Assembly: GCA_964617665.1 (NCBI GenBank)
Contig: CAZUAH010000705.1
Location: 1-6,637 of the forward strand
Source: JADHUC01 sp964617665
GTDB lineage: Bacteria > Planctomycetota > Planctomycetia > Pirellulales > Pirellulaceae
DNA length: 6,637 nucleotides
Direction of reading: 5' to 3'
Part shown: positions 4,881-6,637 of the stretch, one piece after another
How the letters are laid out: each line of letters starts with the position of its first letter
Numbering within the stretch: the first letter of the stretch is position 1
Made by a program: the position numbers and the translations under genes
Notes under the pieces: model-generated
Database searches by the model: none
Told to the model about the DNA's origin: nothing
Seen by the model: only the letters and a program-made list of their open reading frames with translations

Positions 4881-6263
4881 TCACTCTAACTTGCGCCGAA
4901 GCAAATCGAGCAGTCGAGTGACAAGACGGGAACGAGCGTACTGGCCAGTGCCGCGCAGTCCGACGCGTTGGCTCTCCAATCCACCGTCGGGCAATCTGAG
5001 AACGACCTCGACATAACGTGCTCCGTTCGAGCCTTGGCGGACCTCACCCGCAGCGACCGCCCACTCGCTTTCGGTCAATTCGGCCGCAGTAGCGGCCAGC
5101 AGACGCGTCATTTCCTCATTCGAAGCGGCGCCTGCCCATTTGCCGTTTGACACGTCGAGCAGTCGACGCAGCTTGTCTTCGGTCGATGTAACGTAGGCCG
5201 CGGCCAATACAGCGTCGGCGCCCTCCGTGTCAGTGATTCCCGCTGCGAGACTGCCGCCGCTGCCCACTTCGACCAGCGCGAGTGTCGCACCTCGCTTCTG
5301 AAGCAGGCTAACAACGTGCTGCTCCAGAGACGTTCCGTCGAAGGCGTACAAATAGTCGCCCAAGTGCTCCGAGATCTTCTTCCTCAGATCATCGAGCCGC
5401 GCGCGATCCTTCGGAGTGTCGTCGGGCAGCGAGAAAGTGAAGTCCACGCGGCCGCCTTCAAACTGCGAGGCAAGGATGATATCGGCAGGCAATGGTACGT
5501 GGTCCTTGAGTGTTTGGTCGACCTGCGATTGACCAAGGCCCACGAACCGCAGCGTCAGCGAGCATCCGGGCAGCCGCGTGCCGAACCGGCGGCTCAGGTA
5601 CGGCACCAATTCTTCGTTGACCATACCCTGCAACTCGCGCGGCGGCCCCGGCAACGCCACCGTCACCTTGTCGGTTTGCTCAAAGACCAAGCCAACCGCC
5701 GTGCCATTCGAGTTCTTCAAATACGTGCCGCGTACCGGCACCTGCGTCTGGCGACGAAGGTTCGAGCGGATTTTGTCCCGAGGCACTTTGAATCGACGTC
5801 CCATCGCCTCTAGCACCCCGGGATGTTCTCGAAGGGCGATGCCGGTGAACTCAGACAGTGATTCCCGAGTGATGTCGTTGTCGGTAGGACCGAGACCGCC
5901 GGTCACGATAGCCAGGGGCGCCTTGGCTTTGGCGAAACGCAGTGCCTCTTTGATGTCATTTCGCTCGTCATCCACGCTCATCGAGCCGACGCAGCGCAGA
6001 CCAAGCGGTCGGAGCGTACGGGTCAAGAAGTGAGTGTGTCCGTCAGCGTAGGCACCGGCCAGCAGTTCGCCGCCGGTGATCACGATCATGTAGTCGACGG
6101 ACGCGTTGGTCGACTCGGGCGAAGAGTCATCCGCGCCGAGCGGTCGGAGAAACGCGGGTAGGAGCAGGACCGCCACCCAGAGAAATCGGAAATGTGGAGT
6201 ACGGCGGCTCCCGCACTTGGCAAAGCATGCTGCAGCACCAGACATAACTTGACTTTTCGTCAT
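4881..6263 (-). CDS. Exported CinA-like protein with degenerate deamidase domain, 460 aa
   Basis: Residues 1-44 look like a signal peptide: basic residues around 20-26, the hydrophobic core FLWVAVLLLPAFL, and a possible Ala44 cleavage site before DDSSPE. Residues about 56-225 are the MoaB/Mog-like COG1058 domain with ITGGELLAG, TGGLGPTDNDITRE (121-134), NSNGTAVG (184-191) and LPGPPRE (204-210), all typical of CinA. Residues about 312-460 correspond to the CinA C-terminal (PncC, NMN deamidase) domain. Here the family's ESCTGG motif reads EVGSGG (332-337) and the TGIAGPGG loop is not recognisable, while DKLRRLL is kept, so deamidase activity is probably lost. CinA proteins are normally cytosolic and about 410-430 aa; the extra length is the leader. 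The ATG at 6263 has GGAG 8 bases upstream; Met7 is an alternative. It lies 12 bases after the PQQ-like gene, so the two are probably one operon. Confidence 0.87.
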   Translation of the reverse strand: MTKSQVMSGAAACFAKCGSRRTPHFRFLWVAVLLLPAFLRPLGADDSSPESTNASVDYMIVITGGELLAGAYADGHTHFLTRTLRPLGLRCVGSMSVDDERNDIKEALRFAKAKAPLAIVTGGLGPTDNDITRESLSEFTGIALREHPGVLEAMGRRFKVPRDKIRSNLRRQTQVPVRGTYLKNSNGTAVGLVFEQTDKVTVALPGPPRELQGMVNEELVPYLSRRFGTRLPGCSLTLRFVGLGQSQVDQTLKDHVPLPADIILASQFEGGRVDFTFSLPDDTPKDRARLDDLRKKISEHLGDYLYAFDGTSLEQHVVSLLQKRGATLALVEVGSGGSLAAGITDTEGADAVLAAAYVTSTEDKLRRLLDVSNGKWAGAASNEEMTRLLAATAAELTESEWAVAAGEVRQGSNGARYVEVVLRLPDGGLESQRVGLRGTGQYARSRLVTRLLDLLRRKLE

Positions 6264-6275
6264 CCAAGAACTCCG

Positions 6276-6637
6276 TTATTGTGCCGACAGATCGGCACAA
6301 ACCAGTTCCTTATCGTTTCGAGCGAACACGTGCCGATACGCAAACGCTGGATGCGACCAGGTGACACCACCGCGCCGGCGGGGCAGTTGCTCCTGCGTGG
6401 TATCGAGTAGCTTTGCCCTGCTGATTTCGTTGAATCTCTGCGGCGTCAACTTGGCGATGATCAATTCGCCTTTCTCGTTAAACAGCCATGTGCGGTCCCC
6501 GTTTCGGATCAGATGGATGGTCGCAAAACGGTCCTCGGCGACGGCCGTTCTATCCTCCCAAACCTGCTTGCCCGTATCGAGCCGCAAGCACCGCAAAACG
6601 CCTCGGCTATCCGCACCGTAGATAAAGTCGCCATCGA
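6276..6637 (-). CDS. PQQ-like beta-propeller repeat protein, C-terminal 119 residues, 5' end outside window
   Basis: The frame is open to the right edge and ends with TAA at 6278-6276. It reads DGDFIYGADSRGVLRCLRLD followed by TGKQVWE, then TWLFNEKGELIIAKL, then VTWSHPAFAYRHVFARNDKE and LVCADLSAQ. These are three consecutive blade-like units with the (D/N)xxG-x-hydrophobic-x-(A/C)-hydrophobic-xxxTG-xxxW pattern of PQQ/pyrrolo-quinoline-type propellers, as in BamB-like proteins. In planctomycetes such proteins are usually exported and end with this 'HPAFA...ARND..LVC.DL' blade. No PQQ dehydrogenase active-site residues can be judged from this fragment, so a scaffold or binding role is as likely as an enzyme. 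The true start is upstream of the window; the TTG at 6596 is internal to a blade and not a credible start. Confidence 0.85.
   Translation of the reverse strand, partial: DGDFIYGADSRGVLRCLRLDTGKQVWEDRTAVAEDRFATIHLIRNGDRTWLFNEKGELIIAKLTPQRFNEISRAKLLDTTQEQLPRRRGGVTWSHPAFAYRHVFARNDKELVCADLSAQ

Noticed and set aside
5316..6033. Plus-strand ORFs of 165 and 151 codons opposite the cinA-like gene
   Set aside because: They are antisense shadows of a gene with clear family motifs on the minus strand.
1..6637. CRISPR array, tRNA, rRNA, complete insertion sequence
   Set aside because: No regularly spaced repeats, no cloverleaf-like or rRNA sequence, and no transposase or integrase motif was seen. The WP-motif leader is only a hint of past recombinase association.

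Overview
The window reads like a stretch of a planctomycete (Planctomycetota, probably Pirellulales-like) chromosome. This assignment is inferred from remembered family resemblance, not from a database search. The cues are a XylR-type AraC regulator, a PQQ-like beta-propeller protein ending in a 'WSHPAFAYRHVFARND' blade, a STAS protein preceded by a Cys-rich CPxCG knuckle, a C-x2-C zinc-ribbon miniprotein, and an 'AAWPALSE' segment like those carried by ORFs next to planctomycete tyrosine recombinases. Shine-Dalgarno signals are weak for most genes, as is common in that phylum.

Layout. Bases 1-206 (minus) hold the 5' part of a small helical protein of unknown function. Just upstream of its ATG is a 54-base imperfect inverted repeat (210-263) that looks like an integron attC site, and the roughly 385 bases beyond it hold no convincing gene. 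Bases 649-1084 (minus) hold a tightly spaced pair: a zinc-ribbon miniprotein followed by a small lipoprotein. Bases 1085-1386 look non-coding, apart from what may be a frameshifted relic of a PEP-CTERM sorting tail. Bases 1387-1839 (minus) encode a Cys-knuckle plus STAS protein. Bases 2109-3506 (minus) are one continuous 465-codon ORF that appears to be a mosaic: a WP-motif leader, an alpha/beta hydrolase missing its first strand, and a complete DUF6602-type PD-(D/E)XK-like domain.

A 201-base divergent intergenic region with inverted repeats separates the mosaic gene from a full-length XylR-like regulator (3708-4865, plus). The regulator converges, with only 15 bases between stops, on an exported CinA-like protein with a degenerate deamidase domain (4881-6263, minus). 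That gene lies 12 bases downstream of a PQQ-like propeller gene that runs off the right edge (6276-6637, minus).

How they may work together. The propeller and cinA-like genes look co-transcribed and both plausibly act outside the cytoplasm. The zinc-ribbon and lipoprotein genes look like a second small transcription unit. Bases 1-3506 look like accessory DNA with cassette and mosaic features, while 3708-6637 looks like more stable chromosomal sequence. No complete mobile element, CRISPR array, tRNA or rRNA was seen.
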